Positions 35,801 to 45,716 of a stretch of 64,000 bases of DNA are shown one piece after another. Source of the stretch: Candidatus Shapirobacteria bacterium (GTDB taxonomy: Bacteria > Patescibacteriota > Microgenomatia > UBA12405 > UBA6130); contig JALTFB010000031.1 of assembly GCA_027007615.1 (NCBI GenBank), positions 1-64,000 of the forward strand. Reading direction: 5' to 3'. The notes below the pieces were generated by a model. The model did no database searches. It saw only the letters and a list, made by a program, of their open reading frames with translations, and was not told where the DNA came from. How positions within the stretch are numbered: the first letter of the stretch is position 1; each line of letters starts with the position of its first letter. Both the position numbers and the translations under genes were made by a program.

Positions 35801-36596
35801 AAAAGTCAGCGGCCCCAAAACGCGCCAGATGGTAATGTTCTTCTTCTGAAAGGGTAGCAAAAAGCGCTAATGTCCGAATGCGAACCGCTAGGGCTCCTTC
35901 AAGATTTTTCAGGTGATCTTTTTCCAAAAGGAATCTTTCTTTTTCGCGCTGAATTTTCTGGTTAAAATTAACCGTCAATTCTATTTGGGCTAACTTGCGT
36001 TGGTCTTTATTTTTAATTTTCGTTTCCAGCTGCTTCTTTTCGGCTTGCAGGCGTTGCCGCAAAGACATAATTTCTCGGCGGCTCACTTCACGCTGGCGAG
36101 CAATTTCAGCCTTTACTCCCTCTTTGAAATTATCCAATGCTTTCTGCCGTTTTCCCTCATCAAGACTTGTTACCAGATAGCGGGCAAAATAAACAACTGC
36201 CTCTATTTCCTTTTGGGAAATCCGCAACAGCAAAGAAATTGGCGAAGGATAATTTTTCAAAAACCAAAGATGAACCACCGGGACCGCTAATGAGATATGT
36301 CCCATCCGTTCGCGGCGGACTCGCGAGTGAGTAACCTCCACACCGCATTTATCGCAAATTACCCCTTTAAAGCGAATCCCTTTGTATTTGCCGCAATAAC
36401 ATTCGTAATCTTTTGTCGGGCCAAAAATGCGCTCGCAAAACAAGCCGTCTTTTTCCGGACGCCAAGTACGGTAATTAATTGTTTCCGGCTTGGTGACTTC
36501 CCCGTAAGACCATTGTAAAATTTCTTCCGGCGAGGCCAACCGAATGCGCAATCCCTTAAAATCCACAATGCCTTTATCGAAAAAATCTTTTTTCAT
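32847..36596 (-). CDS. rpoC: RNA polymerase beta' subunit
   Basis: 1249 residues. The N-terminal zinc site has C66, C68, C81 and C84. The catalytic triad loop NADFDGDQM is at 547-555. The bridge helix/trigger loop region includes [15 protein letters not shown] and [16 protein letters not shown], and the second zinc site is in [13 protein letters not shown]. No large lineage insertions are evident and the length is near the minimum for bacteria. Its start overlaps the rpoB stop by 4 bases. Confidence 0.97.
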   Translation of the reverse strand: MKKDFFDKGIVDFKGLRIRLASPEEILQWSYGEVTKPETINYRTWRPEKDGLFCERIFGPTKDYECYCGKYKGIRFKGVICDKCGVEVTHSRVRRERMGHISLAVPVVHLWFLKNYPSPISLLLRISQKEIEAVVYFARYLVTSLDEGKRQKALDNFKEGVKAEIARQREVSRREIMSLRQRLQAEKKQLETKIKNKDQRKLAQIELTVNFNQKIQREKERFLLEKDHLKNLEGALAVRIRTLALFATLSEEEHYHLARFGAADFFTVRMGAEAILDALAAVDLKKTLKILRQEIIKTASLAKKNKIMQRIRVINGMLKANINPVWMILRVLPVIPPDLRPMVQLTGGRFATSDLNDLYRRVINRNNRLKKLIAVGAPEIILRNEKRMLQESVDMLIDATKSKGRLMRRRTPPRSLSDLLRGKKGRFRKNLLGKRVDYSGRSVIVVGPELRLSQCGLPKEIALEIFRPFILRELILRGLAPNIRSAKTLLDHRIAEVYDILEEVVRNRLILLNRAPTLHKLSIQAFKPILIDSLAIHLHPLVCSGFNADFDGDQMGVFLPLSKEAQREARRLILSSRNLLKPSDGAPVNVPSKEMVVGCYYATSVRQEDSTLWQAYQDKGEWPEVSYFMSLSEAETAYDLGKIGLRQLIIVKLDGKRQLTTVGRLMFNQLLPSGIGFLNQAMNSKRIKSILAHVFSTSARREYVRLVDAIKDFGFWGMTISGISLGVFDLGDLPGKREIIAAADRRVHELEETYQEGLLTAEEKERLSRDIWLETTDDIAAKTWQRLSPDSPIKLISGAGAKRVSQDQIKQVSGMRGLVVDPLGHIVPLPTKSSFRDGLSTFEYVTGARGSRKGLTDTALKTADAGYLTRKLIDVAHTCLVREEDCGTNHGITIRREGNRESKFYLRISDRVLAAAVKDKKGKIILKRGTLIGDEELKKIKKAGIKEVVVRSPLTCETEAGVCSKCYGADLSKHKLVKVGMPVGVIAAQSIGEPGTQLTLRTKHSGGVIGLDVTQGLPRVQELFEMRAPKAAAILADTDGKIDIRKAKDHLELVIKGSKGKEVSHRLPLSTPLLVKKGRQVAAGDQLTAGSIDIKRLALLKGIDMARRFFLNEVQKVYETQGISIHDKHFEVIIHEMSSRVRITEPGDTSFLIGSYVDGITFLEENKQVEKTGGKLAKGKKVMLGITQTSLHTSSWLSAASFQETTNVLTEAAILGREDKLIGLKENVIIGRLIPTDPKRARLNWNKEK

Positions 36597-39500
36597 TCTC
36601 TTGCCTCCCTAATGGTTGGCTCCGGCTGGTGGCGAACCACTCCCACCGGTGAAACTTCTAACGAGAGACCGGCCAACTCGCGCACCAAAACGCGGAATGA
36701 TTCCGGTAGGGCGGGATGGGGCGTATCCTGGCCTTTAATAATGGCCCTAAAAGCCTGAGTGCGGCCGATGGTGTCGTCTGACTTGATGGTTAGCATTTCC
36801 TGGAGAGTATAAGCCGCCCGGTGGGCCTCTAAAGCCCAAACTTCCATCTCGCCAAAACGCTGACCGCCCATGCGGGCTTTGCCGCCCAGAGGCTGCTGGG
36901 TAACTAAAGAATAAGGGCCGGTAGACCGGGCATGAATTTTGTCTTCGACCATATGGTGAAGCTTATTAATATAACCGACGCCAACCATAACCTTTTGTTC
37001 CAAAGGCGTGCCGGTTTTACCATCAAAAAGGACCATCTTCCCGTCAGCCGGAAAACCGGCCTTGGAAAGCAAATCTCGAATCACCGATTCTGGCAATTTA
37101 TTAAAGCTCGCCACCGCATATTTCTGGTTTAATTTTTGGGCCGCCATCCCTAAATGGGCTTCCAACAGTTGGCCTAAATTCATCCGGGCGATAACTGAAA
37201 GCGGAGAAATAAGAATGTCTACCGGCGTGCCGTCTTCCAAATAAGGCATGTCTTGAACCGGCATTACCTTGGCAACAACCCCCTTATTGCCATGGCGGCC
37301 GGCAACTTTATCTCCTTCTTGGATCTTACGCAATTGGGCTACCGCCACTCGAACGACTTTGTTAACACCTATTTCAAGCTCATCATTTTTATCCCTATCT
37401 AAAATTTTAACCCCAATGACTACTCCGCTTTCACCGTTCGGCACTCGCAGGCTTGTATCCCTAACCTCTTTGGCTTTTTCACCAAAAATCGCTCGCAGCA
37501 GCCTCTCCTCAGCCGTTAATTCTTTTTGCCCTTTAGGTTCGACCTTGCCCACTAAAATATCATTGGGCCCCACTTCCGCCCCAATCATAACAATGCCGTC
37601 TCCGGTTAGGCGCGCCAGATCCGCTTCGCTTACCCCAGGAATATCGCGAGTCAATTCTTCCGGCCCTAATTTCGTATCCACAACTTTGGCTTCGTATTCA
37701 TTTATCTCAATCGACGTTAGAACATCGTCTTTAACCAGGCTGTCGGCAATTACAATCGCATCTTCGTAACCCAAACCGTCAATGCATGCATAGGCAACCA
37801 CCAAATTCCTACCTAAAGCCAGTTCGCCATTTTCCGTTGCCGGGCCGTCAGCCAACAGCTGCCCCTTCTTTACGCTCTGGCCGACTTGGACCACCGGCCG
37901 TTGCGAGTAGCAAGTACCATTGGGGCTGGTCCTTTGGTGGCGGAAAAGTTGGTAAATATGCGCGCCATTTTCAATTTTAAAACTGTCGCTTTCCGGTAAA
38001 GCCACTCTTTTTGATGGCTTAACAATAATTTTCTCGGCGTCAACATAGGTCACCTTGCCGGCGGCGCGGGCCACGCCAATCCGTTGCATTGCCCGAGGAA
38101 CAATCGATTCCACCCCCGTGCCCACCAATGGCGCTTCCGGACTGACCAGGGGCACCGCTTGACACTGCATATTCGACCCCATCAAAGCCCTGTTGGTTTC
38201 ATCATGAGCGATAAAAGGAATTAGCGCGGCGGAAAGGCCTAAAATTTGCTGGCTGCAATAATCTATGAGTTGTACTTTATTAGATTTGGCTTCGAAAAAG
38301 CGCCCCTGGTGGCGGACTGGGACTATCTCGTCGCGGATAAAACCATCCTTGTCCATCTTGACTCCTGATAAGGTAATGTAATAATCCATTTCGTCATCCG
38401 CCTGGAGATAAACCATTTCTTTGGTAACCTTCGCCAAAGTTTTGCCGCCTCTCTTAACCGATTTAACCCGCCAATAAGGCGTTTCCAGAAAACCATATTT
38501 ATTGACCCTGACAAACAAGGCCAGATAAGTGACCAGGCCAATGTTCATTCCCTCCGGGGAGCGCACCGGGCAAATGCGGCCATATTGGGAGCTGTGAATA
38601 TCACGGATTGAAAAGGTCGCCCGTTCCCGAGTAATGCCCTCCGGCCCGGTTACCGTCACCTTGCGCAAAAGATCCAATTCTGAAAGCGGGCTTGTTTGGT
38701 CCAGAATTGAAGATAGTTGGTTTGTCTTAAAAAACGTATTAACAGTGTTAATCAGCGGCTGGCCGTTAACTATTTGCGAAGCCCTCACTTTTTCTTTAAC
38801 ACTTACCAAGCTCATCCGCTCGCGGATAACCCGTTCAAAGCGCAACATAGCCCGGCGCAAAATTGATTGTGTTAAAATCTCGCTGACTCGGCGTAAGCGG
38901 CGATTAGCCAAATGGTCAATATCATCCAATTTCGTTTCTTTACCAGTTGTTAACCCCAATAAATAATGAACCGTGGCTTCAATATCGGCTGGTTGTAAAA
39001 CCCAATACTGGGAATTCTCTTCATCAAATTTTAAGCCCAAGCGCTTATTGATTTTATGGCGGCCCACCATTCCCAAGCTGTATGTATGAGTATCAAAAAA
39101 CATATTTTTCAAAAGGCCGCGGGCATTTTCGGCAACCAAAGGCTCACCGGGCCGTAAGCGGCGGTAGAATTCAAGCAAAGCTTCTGTTTGTGTGCGGCTG
39201 GGGTCTAGCTCTAACGTCGGCCTTATTCCCTTGCCAAAGATTTTCTCTAATTTTTTATCATCGCCCAAGCCGATCGCTTTCAGAAGAATTGTGGCAGGAA
39301 ATTTTCGCCGCCTGTCAATACGGACATGGGTTACCCCTTTGCTGCCAATTAAAAATTCCAGCCACGACCCATGCAAGGGACGTAATTCGGCGCGGAAAAG
39401 CTCTTGGCGCGATGTCGGGTCAGTTTCGGAAACAAAATAAACTCCCGGCGATCTCACCAGCTGGTTGTTCACCGTCCGCTCCACCCCGGCAATAATAAAC

Positions 39501-39853
39501 GTGCCGGTATCTGTCATCCAGGGAAAATCAGCCAGAAAAACCGTTTCTTTCGTTTCCTTTCCGGTGCGCTTATTAAGCAAACGGACTTTAGCCCGCAACG
39601 CCGCCGAATAAGTCAAACCTTTTTCACGGGCTTGCTGAGGCGTTAACCGCGGAGAATCGAAAAAAATATTCTCAAAAACAAGCGTCCAGTTTTTACCGGT
39701 ATAATCATTTATCGGATTTATGTTTTGGAAAATAGTGGCCACTTGATAATCGGCAAAATCGCGCCATGAAGATAACTGAAGGTTAATTAAATCTTCAGGT
39801 CGCGGCAAAATTGGTTTTGTTCCCAGAAAAATTCGTTTCGACTGGCCCGCCAT
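36593..39853 (-). CDS. rpoB: RNA polymerase beta subunit
   Basis: 1086 residues. Conserved parts include RSPGVYF (fork), the rifampicin region (378-406), and C-terminal [21 protein letters not shown]. At the rifampicin positions (E. coli numbering) Q513 is S, H526 is L and S531 is T, while D516 is retained; this suggests intrinsic resistance. rplJL is not upstream; the gene has its own consensus promoter and a leader with a terminator (39905-39929). It is the first gene of the large expression block. Confidence 0.97.
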   Translation of the reverse strand: MAGQSKRIFLGTKPILPRPEDLINLQLSSWRDFADYQVATIFQNINPINDYTGKNWTLVFENIFFDSPRLTPQQAREKGLTYSAALRAKVRLLNKRTGKETKETVFLADFPWMTDTGTFIIAGVERTVNNQLVRSPGVYFVSETDPTSRQELFRAELRPLHGSWLEFLIGSKGVTHVRIDRRRKFPATILLKAIGLGDDKKLEKIFGKGIRPTLELDPSRTQTEALLEFYRRLRPGEPLVAENARGLLKNMFFDTHTYSLGMVGRHKINKRLGLKFDEENSQYWVLQPADIEATVHYLLGLTTGKETKLDDIDHLANRRLRRVSEILTQSILRRAMLRFERVIRERMSLVSVKEKVRASQIVNGQPLINTVNTFFKTNQLSSILDQTSPLSELDLLRKVTVTGPEGITRERATFSIRDIHSSQYGRICPVRSPEGMNIGLVTYLALFVRVNKYGFLETPYWRVKSVKRGGKTLAKVTKEMVYLQADDEMDYYITLSGVKMDKDGFIRDEIVPVRHQGRFFEAKSNKVQLIDYCSQQILGLSAALIPFIAHDETNRALMGSNMQCQAVPLVSPEAPLVGTGVESIVPRAMQRIGVARAAGKVTYVDAEKIIVKPSKRVALPESDSFKIENGAHIYQLFRHQRTSPNGTCYSQRPVVQVGQSVKKGQLLADGPATENGELALGRNLVVAYACIDGLGYEDAIVIADSLVKDDVLTSIEINEYEAKVVDTKLGPEELTRDIPGVSEADLARLTGDGIVMIGAEVGPNDILVGKVEPKGQKELTAEERLLRAIFGEKAKEVRDTSLRVPNGESGVVIGVKILDRDKNDELEIGVNKVVRVAVAQLRKIQEGDKVAGRHGNKGVVAKVMPVQDMPYLEDGTPVDILISPLSVIARMNLGQLLEAHLGMAAQKLNQKYAVASFNKLPESVIRDLLSKAGFPADGKMVLFDGKTGTPLEQKVMVGVGYINKLHHMVEDKIHARSTGPYSLVTQQPLGGKARMGGQRFGEMEVWALEAHRAAYTLQEMLTIKSDDTIGRTQAFRAIIKGQDTPHPALPESFRVLVRELAGLSLEVSPVGVVRHQPEPTIREARE

Positions 39854-39904
39854 TATTTTTGGAGAGTAAGTTTCTTCAGCAACTTTTTCCTAAAATTTTA
39901 AACA

Positions 39905-39929
39905 CAAAAAGAGGGCGACCTACCGCCCT
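39905..39929 (-). terminator. Terminator/attenuator in the rpoB leader
   Basis: Minus strand AGGGCG-GTAGGT-CGCCCT followed by CTTTTTG. It lies about 25 bases downstream of the expected transcription start and 52 before the rpoB ATG. Two other stems, AGGTT/AACCT and ACCTA/TAGGT, can be drawn with overlapping bases; the second excludes both of the others. Confidence 0.65.
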
Positions 39930-39959
39930 GCTAGGTTCGCAACCTCCGAGTTTAAGCCG

Positions 39960-39988
39960 ATTATAACTCGCCCTAACATACTTGTCAA
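39960..39988 (-). promoter_or_regulatory. Consensus promoter of the rpoB operon
   Basis: Minus strand TTGACA, exactly 17 bases, TATAAT: a perfect sigma-70-type promoter, the best in the window. It lies 107 bases before the rpoB ATG, with a terminator-bearing leader in between. Confidence 0.85.
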
Positions 39989-40143
39989 ATTTACGCCCTG
40001 GTTCATGACATCATGGGCACTTCTTTCTCTCCAGCTCAACAATAATTCTCATCCCATCACTCCTTTTTTCTGATATCCACTATTTATCTTGGATGTGACA
40101 CCTCCAAAAGATATATTAGCTTGCAGAAAAAACTACAAGCAGA
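39989..40143. other. Gap between the antiporter gene and the rpoB promoter
   Basis: It holds a hairpin (40119-40142, GCTTGTAG and CTGCAAGC around six T on the minus strand, no U-tract) just after the antiporter stop, which may mark a 3' end. On the minus strand a 13-codon ORF (40011-40052, MRIIVELERKKCP) is preceded by AAAGGAG; it is too short to call. Confidence 0.35.
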
Positions 40144-41208
40144 TTAGGGATGGAGGAAAAAGGCAACAGCCATAATGCCGTAGGCGATGAGAAGTTGGAG
40201 CCCTTCAAACCAATGCGCCTCGCCATCCTCAACGATAAGGTTGGTAACCAAAACAGCCAAGGTGATAGTCACCAATTCAAACGGCCGGAAAACCAGCCCC
40301 AGTTGTTTCTCAAATAGGAAGCTGGCAAGAACCAAAACCGGCGCCACCAGCATGGCGATTTGCGTCGCCGAACCAAGAGTAATCTGGAGCGCCAAGTCCA
40401 TTTTGTTCTTTATGGCCATTGTAATGGCGGTAGTGTGTTCGGCCGCATTGCCGATAATAGCAATGAAAATAACCCCGATGAAAAGCTCTGTCCAGCCTAG
40501 ACTGTGAACTACCGGCTCAATTGTCGTCACCAAAATTTCGCTTAGAAAAGAAACCCCCACTGTGCTTGCCAACAAAATAAAAGCGCTCACTTGCCAGTTC
40601 CAACTGGGAGACTCTTCTTTTCCCGCCTCCCCATAAAGGTGCTTGTGGGTCCAAAGCATGAAAAAAAGATTGCCCAAATAAGCAACCAGGATGAGAATTG
40701 CCACGGCGACGCTTAGCTCCTCGGTAACCCAACGGTCTATGCCCGGGGCGGTCGAATAAAAAAAAGCCGGTACCGCCAAGGAAACGACGGCCAATAACAA
40801 TGTCGACGCTGAGGCTAAGGCCGCTGTCTTGTTAAATTGCAACTTTTTATATTTCCAACCAGCCAGGAAAATGGCACTGCCGGTTACCAAAAGCAAGTTG
40901 CCCAAAATTGAACCGGTGATTGAGGCTTTCACCACCTCCGTCAACCCATGCCGCAAGGCTAAGATGCCAATAATCAGCTCGGTGGCATTGCCAAAAGTAA
41001 CATTAAGAATTCCCCCCAAAGCCGGACCGAGGTAGGTAGCCAGCGATTCCGTCGCCTGGCCGATATACTTGGAGAGTGGGATAATAGCCAGCGACGCCAA
41101 AAACATCAACCAGATTGACGGGCAATGAAACAGCCATCCCAAAATGGCCAAGGGGATAAAACCCAGCATTCCCAAAAAAATCTTTTCTATTGATAGTCTT
41201 CTTCTCAT
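40144..41208 (-). CDS. Calcium/proton antiporter, CaCA (Cax) family
   Basis: 354 residues with about eleven membrane helices. The two alpha-repeats carry the family motifs GNATELIIG (E77) and GNAAEHTTAI (E257), the acidic residues that bind Ca2+; the segment after the second, LALQITLGSATQIAMLVAP, is typical of Cax/VCX1 proteins. It exports Ca2+ in exchange for protons. ChaA of E. coli is a distant relative; the gene name is uncertain. It is transcribed separately from mltG upstream (99-base gap). Confidence 0.9.
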   Translation of the reverse strand: MRRRLSIEKIFLGMLGFIPLAILGWLFHCPSIWLMFLASLAIIPLSKYIGQATESLATYLGPALGGILNVTFGNATELIIGILALRHGLTEVVKASITGSILGNLLLVTGSAIFLAGWKYKKLQFNKTAALASASTLLLAVVSLAVPAFFYSTAPGIDRWVTEELSVAVAILILVAYLGNLFFMLWTHKHLYGEAGKEESPSWNWQVSAFILLASTVGVSFLSEILVTTIEPVVHSLGWTELFIGVIFIAIIGNAAEHTTAITMAIKNKMDLALQITLGSATQIAMLVAPVLVLASFLFEKQLGLVFRPFELVTITLAVLVTNLIVEDGEAHWFEGLQLLIAYGIMAVAFFLHP

Positions 41209-41307
41209 TTTGCCTTTACGTATCTTTTAATGCTACCACATTTGCGGGAGAAAGCTCATAATTCTCCAAGATTGCTCCGCATTCGAATATTTGACATTTT
41301 GTTTAAA

Positions 41308-42288
41308 TCATTTCAAATAGCGTTGGATGTTGGCCTGGTGGTTTTTCAACGTCTTGGCGAAATGAAGATGGCCCGATCCGTCGGAAACATAATACCAATT
41401 ATCGGTTTTAGGCGCTTGGATAACAGCTTTAATCGCCGCCAACGAAGGATTGCAAATCGGCCCCGGAGGAAGCCCTCGGTGAAGATAGGTATTATAAGGA
41501 GAGGCCATTTTTAAATCTTGGCGGCCCACTTTTGGCCACCAGTTACATTTCAACCGCTCCCGGCAATCCGCGTTAGCTTTAGCATATTGGACCGTGGCAT
41601 CCACCTGAAGCGGCCAGCCCGCCCGCCAGCGATTAAGTAAAACCGCCGCCACCAACGGCCTATCAACCGCAAATTTTGCTTCCCTTTCCACTAAAGAAGC
41701 TAAAATTAAAGTCTGGCGCTGTTTTAATTTCTCACCGCTTGTTCCCACCCAAAGGTCCGCCGTTTTCTGGCGAAAAGTTCTTGTTAACAAACCAGCCACT
41801 TGCCGTTCGTTAAAATAGGGGGGAACCAAGTAACTGTCGGGGAAAAGCATGCCTTCGCTATTTTCCGTTAATGCCATAAAGCGAAAGCCATTCAAATGAA
41901 AATCCTTTACCAGCAAGTCGGCAATCTGCTCCCGCCGCCAGCCTTCTTTCACCCGCAGCCAAATATCCAACCGCCCCCGCGTTAGCGTCCGCGCTACTTC
42001 CGCCGCCGCCATTTTGGGAGTCAAAATGAATTTGCCGGCTTGCAATTGGCCTTGAAGCCCCAAAAGATGGACCAAAATTTGAAAACTTACTTTTGAATGA
42101 ACCAGTTTTTTATCTTCCAACTGTTGGCTTATAGCTGCCAATGGCATCCCCGGGGAAATAATCACCGCCGTTGCCGTATCAGCCGAGCTAACTGGTTGCC
42201 AGCTCCACCATAACCAGCCGCCGATAGCAATAACAACCAAAAAAACCGCCGCTAAAACACTCCGGAAATAAACCCAAATTTTTGCCAT
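41308..42288 (-). CDS. mltG: Endolytic murein transglycosylase MltG
   Basis: 326 residues; one N-terminal membrane helix (about 11-29), a LysM-like region, and the YceG catalytic domain with LILASLVEREA (catalytic E201), VDATVQYAK and SPYNTYLHRGLPPGPICNPS. MltG cleaves nascent glycan strands at the membrane. It is the last gene of a cell-envelope cluster with sortase, the baseplate-J-like protein, RodZ-like and FtsK proteins. Confidence 0.94.
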   Translation of the reverse strand: MAKIWVYFRSVLAAVFLVVIAIGGWLWWSWQPVSSADTATAVIISPGMPLAAISQQLEDKKLVHSKVSFQILVHLLGLQGQLQAGKFILTPKMAAAEVARTLTRGRLDIWLRVKEGWRREQIADLLVKDFHLNGFRFMALTENSEGMLFPDSYLVPPYFNERQVAGLLTRTFRQKTADLWVGTSGEKLKQRQTLILASLVEREAKFAVDRPLVAAVLLNRWRAGWPLQVDATVQYAKANADCRERLKCNWWPKVGRQDLKMASPYNTYLHRGLPPGPICNPSLAAIKAVIQAPKTDNWYYVSDGSGHLHFAKTLKNHQANIQRYLK

Positions 42289-42290
42289 GC

Positions 42291-42491
42291 CTATATTTCC
42301 TCAAATAATGCCCGGCGATACTTTTTTGTTTTAGTGTTATAAATATAAATCCGGCCACATTTGCAGGTTACTTTTTCCGCCTCGTCGCTAAGTTTTTCAT
42401 GCTTAGCCTTAGAAAGCGGTGTTCCGCAGCCGACACACCGCCCCTGAGAGAGCAACCAAGCCTGAATTGGAGAAATAATATTTTTAAACAT
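42291..42491 (-). CDS. Small zinc-ribbon protein
   Basis: 66 residues, not a named family. CVGCG near residue 19 and CKCGR near 43 form a likely zinc ribbon; the remainder is basic and ends FEEI. Tightly packed between mltG (2-base gap) and ruvX (1-base gap), so co-translated with them. A role in transcription or RNA binding would be guesswork. Confidence 0.55.
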   Translation of the reverse strand: MFKNIISPIQAWLLSQGRCVGCGTPLSKAKHEKLSDEAEKVTCKCGRIYIYNTKTKKYRRALFEEI

Positions 42492-42492
42492 T

Positions 42493-42867
42493 TCACCCCC
42501 CTTCGGCTAAAAAGTATTCTAAAATTAAAGCGGCGGCAATATCGTCATCGCGGCGGCGCCATTTCCCTCCCAAAATATCCCGTGCATCTCGACTTGTAAG
42601 CGTCTCGTCAATAAACCTCACGGGTAATTTTACCATTTTACCAATTTTTCTCGCAAGCAACTCTGTTTCTTTCCTGATTGCCCCCCCAGAAAGGCCCCAA
42701 ACTAAGTATTCCGGCTGATAGCGGCGGCAAAGTTTTGTTATTTGCTTCTCAGCGTCTACGGGATTTTGGTAATGAATAACCATTAAAGGGCTGACCACTC
42801 CCCGAACCGCCAAAGCAACTCCTAAATGGCGGCGGCCATAGTCAAAGCCTAATAAAGTCGTGTTCAT
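42493..42867 (-). CDS. ruvX: RuvX/YqgF family putative Holliday junction resolvase
   Basis: 124 residues with an RNase H-like fold: LLGFDYGRRHLGVALA (catalytic D9), YLVWGLSGG, FIDETLTSRDA and DDDIAAALILEYFL. YqgF is essential in E. coli and has been implicated in pre-16S rRNA end processing as well as junction resolution. It often neighbours alaS and mltG, as it does here. Confidence 0.9.
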   Translation of the reverse strand: MNTTLLGFDYGRRHLGVALAVRGVVSPLMVIHYQNPVDAEKQITKLCRRYQPEYLVWGLSGGAIRKETELLARKIGKMVKLPVRFIDETLTSRDARDILGGKWRRRDDDIAAALILEYFLAEGG

Positions 42868-43562
42868 TGCTGCAAACGGGCTCTAACTATTAAGCGCCGC
42901 AATAAAGTTCCCGGGGGACTGCAAGTTATCAGCGTGAGGCTTTTCTCGCTGAAATCTTGACGCAAAGGTTGTAAATTATGCGGAGAAACCTCGTATAAAT
43001 TATTTACTTGGTATGTATAGCGCTTGTCTCCATAATCCACAATAATTCGGTCACCCTCCCGCAAACGGTAAAGCGGCGAAAAAATTGTCAGATAATTGCT
43101 GGGGTTAAAAAATTGCGGCAACACCGAATGGCCAATAACCACCGTGTTCCCTGGTTGGCCGGGCAAAGCCGTTCCCGGATACTGAACCAAATTTTTATCT
43201 AAACTTCGCGCGCCAACTATAACGTTAGCTTGGTAAATCTTCAATTTAGGAATAGTTAAGAAATAGGAGGCTCCTTCATTTGTCGCCGCTTGCGATAATT
43301 TTGCGTCTCGGGCAAACCAATTTTCCAAGTGGACCAATTTGTCTGTGCCTGATGGGGCCGAAAGCATTTCTCCCCCAGAAGCCAAAGGGCTGGCTACCGG
43401 CGCCAATTGAGCCCCATAGTAAAATTGATAAGTGATTAGAGGAATAGCTAGCCATAATAAAAGAAGAATTCCCAAGCCCAAAAAACCTCCCGCTAAAAAT
43501 CGGCGCGCCGCCAACTGGCGCCTTGACCTTAGCTTTGCTTTACGATATGCATACAGTGCCAT
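42864..43562 (-). CDS. Sortase
   Basis: 232 residues. An N-terminal membrane helix (about 24-46) precedes the sortase barrel with catalytic H145 (VVIGHSV), C214 (LTLITCSPPGT) and probable R223. The TLITC motif and class-D/E-like size fit a housekeeping or pilus sortase, but class cannot be fixed by eye. No LPXTG-type substrate gene is adjacent. It overlaps the baseplate-J-like gene by 1 base and ruvX by 4 bases, so it belongs to the same operon. Confidence 0.9.
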   Translation of the reverse strand: MALYAYRKAKLRSRRQLAARRFLAGGFLGLGILLLLWLAIPLITYQFYYGAQLAPVASPLASGGEMLSAPSGTDKLVHLENWFARDAKLSQAATNEGASYFLTIPKLKIYQANVIVGARSLDKNLVQYPGTALPGQPGNTVVIGHSVLPQFFNPSNYLTIFSPLYRLREGDRIIVDYGDKRYTYQVNNLYEVSPHNLQPLRQDFSEKSLTLITCSPPGTLLRRLIVRARLQQ

Positions 43563-45715
43563 TACTCGCCTCGGATTTTAACCGTTATGTTTTTATCTAA
43601 CCACGGTAACCAGGGCCAAAAATCAAGGATTTTCCATTGATTATGAATTTCCACCCGCGCGACTCGGGGATAATGGTGAATAATCTTCTGGGCTTTAGCT
43701 TTAGTTGCCCCCTTCAGGCGCTGCCGTAATTGCGATAAATCAAAGCGCGGATAAGCCATCGCCTTAATGGCTATCTGCAATTTTCCCGCACTTCCCGATC
43801 CCGATAAAGATTGCACTTTTACCTGTAGGCTTTTCTCGTCCAGTTCGCTCTTGTTTGTCAAACGTTTTTGGATTAACCGCAAAGCTAAATTGCGCAAATC
43901 ATCACGGCGTACCGCCTGAGCGTTAATTTGCATTTTAAGCCCGCCCGCCAGGCTATCAGCTTCTTCTCCCAAATGGCGTTGGGGGGTAAAGTCAACAACT
44001 TTGCTGTCCAGCTTGGGGCTAACTATCTCTAGGTCTGCGCCCGCCTTAGCTGACATTGCCTCGCCTGCTTTAGCCAGAATTTTCTCCGTCAATTGTTTTT
44101 TCAGCGCCGACAGATCCTCTTTGGAAACCGCTTTAACCTTACGGTTGCTCCCCCCCGAGAAATCGTCTTTAGCCCGAGCCAGGCATTCATCCTGAGTATA
44201 ATTGTCCACTCTAAAAAGAGTCCCCTTCGGCAAATTATATTCCGATCCAAATTTAGCGGCGATTACGCTGGATTCTGTTTTTCCCAATCGATCGATACCG
44301 CTGTTTAAATCAGCCGTTTTCGATGCTATCCGCACCGATTCCCGCAAAGAAAACGTAAGCCCGCTTTTAGCCTCTAGCTTTGTTCCCGACGCTAAAAGAA
44401 GCGGCCGGCTGGTTCTATTAAAAATAACCACTGTCCCCAAAGCTTTCTCTCCAACCGTAGTGGTCCCGGTGACGGCAACTTTGCCTTTCTCACTCAACTC
44501 AATGCTTAGTGGCTGGAAGCTGACATCACCTTTGCCTACTCGCGTCTTCAACTCTAATTGCTGGGGAGTAATAAAAACAATTACCTGCCTTGCCAACCAG
44601 AAGGAGTTTATCGCCGCCAATGATAACAATAGCCCTGCCGCTAAGCCAAAAGGCAATATTAACCCTAATCGTTTTGTAACCAAAAAGCCATTTATTATAG
44701 ATGCCCGTAAATTCGGCCACCGAAAACGAAATGGCAGCGCCTTTAATTTCAATAATTTTTTATGCTTCTTTTCTAAAGGCTCTTTCGGCGGCGGCGGGGC
44801 GCTCGGCAATGCGCCGCTAATTTCTTCACTTGCCAACGGCAATGTCGTTTCTTTCGGCGGCGGCAAAGCTTCATCCAAAGATAAATCTTGTTCCGCAAAG
44901 CCGGCCGGCAGGCTTATTCTTTCCGTTTTCCCTTCTTCTTCCTCATCTGAACTTAACCCCATTGCTTTCTCTCCCTCTTCTCCTTGTTCTTGGAAACGTT
45001 CCTCTATTAAGCTGCTAAAAATAGCAAAAAATTGTTGCCAGCTCATAAAATTAAACTGGGGTATTTGTAAAAACAGGCTGTCGCGGCGGCCTGTCCAGGA
45101 ATATTTTTCACATTCTGCCTGTAAAACGGCAAATTCTTCTTGATTGCGGCCCCAAAAAATAAAATTAGGAGGGAACATGCCCGGATAGTCCAATTGTCCC
45201 AAAGCTTTTTCCAATTGCTCAGGTAATTGGCGGTCCGCGCTTATTTCCAGCCTCAACCGGCTTTTAATCTTCCCCAAGTGAACCAACGAAACTTCGCTGG
45301 GGTTATCAAGGGCAACGCTGATAAAGCTTGGGGACTGGCCACGCTCGCGTTGAAAATGATGAATAAGGGCTTCATCCGCCAATAAAAAACCGAGCGGGTG
45401 CAAATGCAGCTGGCTGGCCAATTGAGACAAGATAGCTTTCTTGCCTTCCAAGAGGCTCCCGTCAGCCTTAACCCAAAAGGGAGAAATCAAAAAAATTGTT
45501 TCCGCCGGGCGCAAACCGGCTAATTCCTCTCCCGCTTTCTGCCAAATCTGGCGGCTGGCAGACAAAATTTCTTCCGTTTGCAAAGAAGCAAGGCTCTGCC
45601 GCCAGAAATTTAATAATTTAATTTCCTGCTGGCGCCGATAAAGAGCTAACGCCAACTGCTGATGGCCTAAATAAAATAATAATATGCCGGATTTTTGATT
45701 GTTATCTCTGGTCAT
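43562..45715 (-). CDS. Membrane protein: PilM-like N-terminal domain plus baseplate-J-like extracytoplasmic domain
   Basis: 717 residues from the ATG at 45715; a longer frame (45778) lies in alaS. The first ~240 residues resemble a degenerate actin-like (PilM/FtsA-type) domain (SFISVALDNPSEVSLVHLG), followed by an acidic, proline-rich linker, a single membrane helix (about 350-375), and an outside part with GTTTVGEKALGTVVIFNRTS and SGTKLEAKSGLTFSL, the pattern annotated as baseplate J/gp47-like in many Patescibacteria. The function is unknown; it links a cytoplasmic ATPase-like fold to a surface structure. Between alaS and the sortase gene. Confidence 0.6.
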   Translation of the reverse strand: MTRDNNQKSGILLFYLGHQQLALALYRRQQEIKLLNFWRQSLASLQTEEILSASRQIWQKAGEELAGLRPAETIFLISPFWVKADGSLLEGKKAILSQLASQLHLHPLGFLLADEALIHHFQRERGQSPSFISVALDNPSEVSLVHLGKIKSRLRLEISADRQLPEQLEKALGQLDYPGMFPPNFIFWGRNQEEFAVLQAECEKYSWTGRRDSLFLQIPQFNFMSWQQFFAIFSSLIEERFQEQGEEGEKAMGLSSDEEEEGKTERISLPAGFAEQDLSLDEALPPPKETTLPLASEEISGALPSAPPPPKEPLEKKHKKLLKLKALPFRFRWPNLRASIINGFLVTKRLGLILPFGLAAGLLLSLAAINSFWLARQVIVFITPQQLELKTRVGKGDVSFQPLSIELSEKGKVAVTGTTTVGEKALGTVVIFNRTSRPLLLASGTKLEAKSGLTFSLRESVRIASKTADLNSGIDRLGKTESSVIAAKFGSEYNLPKGTLFRVDNYTQDECLARAKDDFSGGSNRKVKAVSKEDLSALKKQLTEKILAKAGEAMSAKAGADLEIVSPKLDSKVVDFTPQRHLGEEADSLAGGLKMQINAQAVRRDDLRNLALRLIQKRLTNKSELDEKSLQVKVQSLSGSGSAGKLQIAIKAMAYPRFDLSQLRQRLKGATKAKAQKIIHHYPRVARVEIHNQWKILDFWPWLPWLDKNITVKIRGE

Positions 45716-45716
45716 C

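Noticed and set aside
40011..40052. 13-codon ORF MRIIVELERKKCP with AAAGGAG upstream
   Set aside because: Too short, no similarity that I can recognise, and located in the gap before the rpoB promoter. Kept only as a note on the intergenic region.
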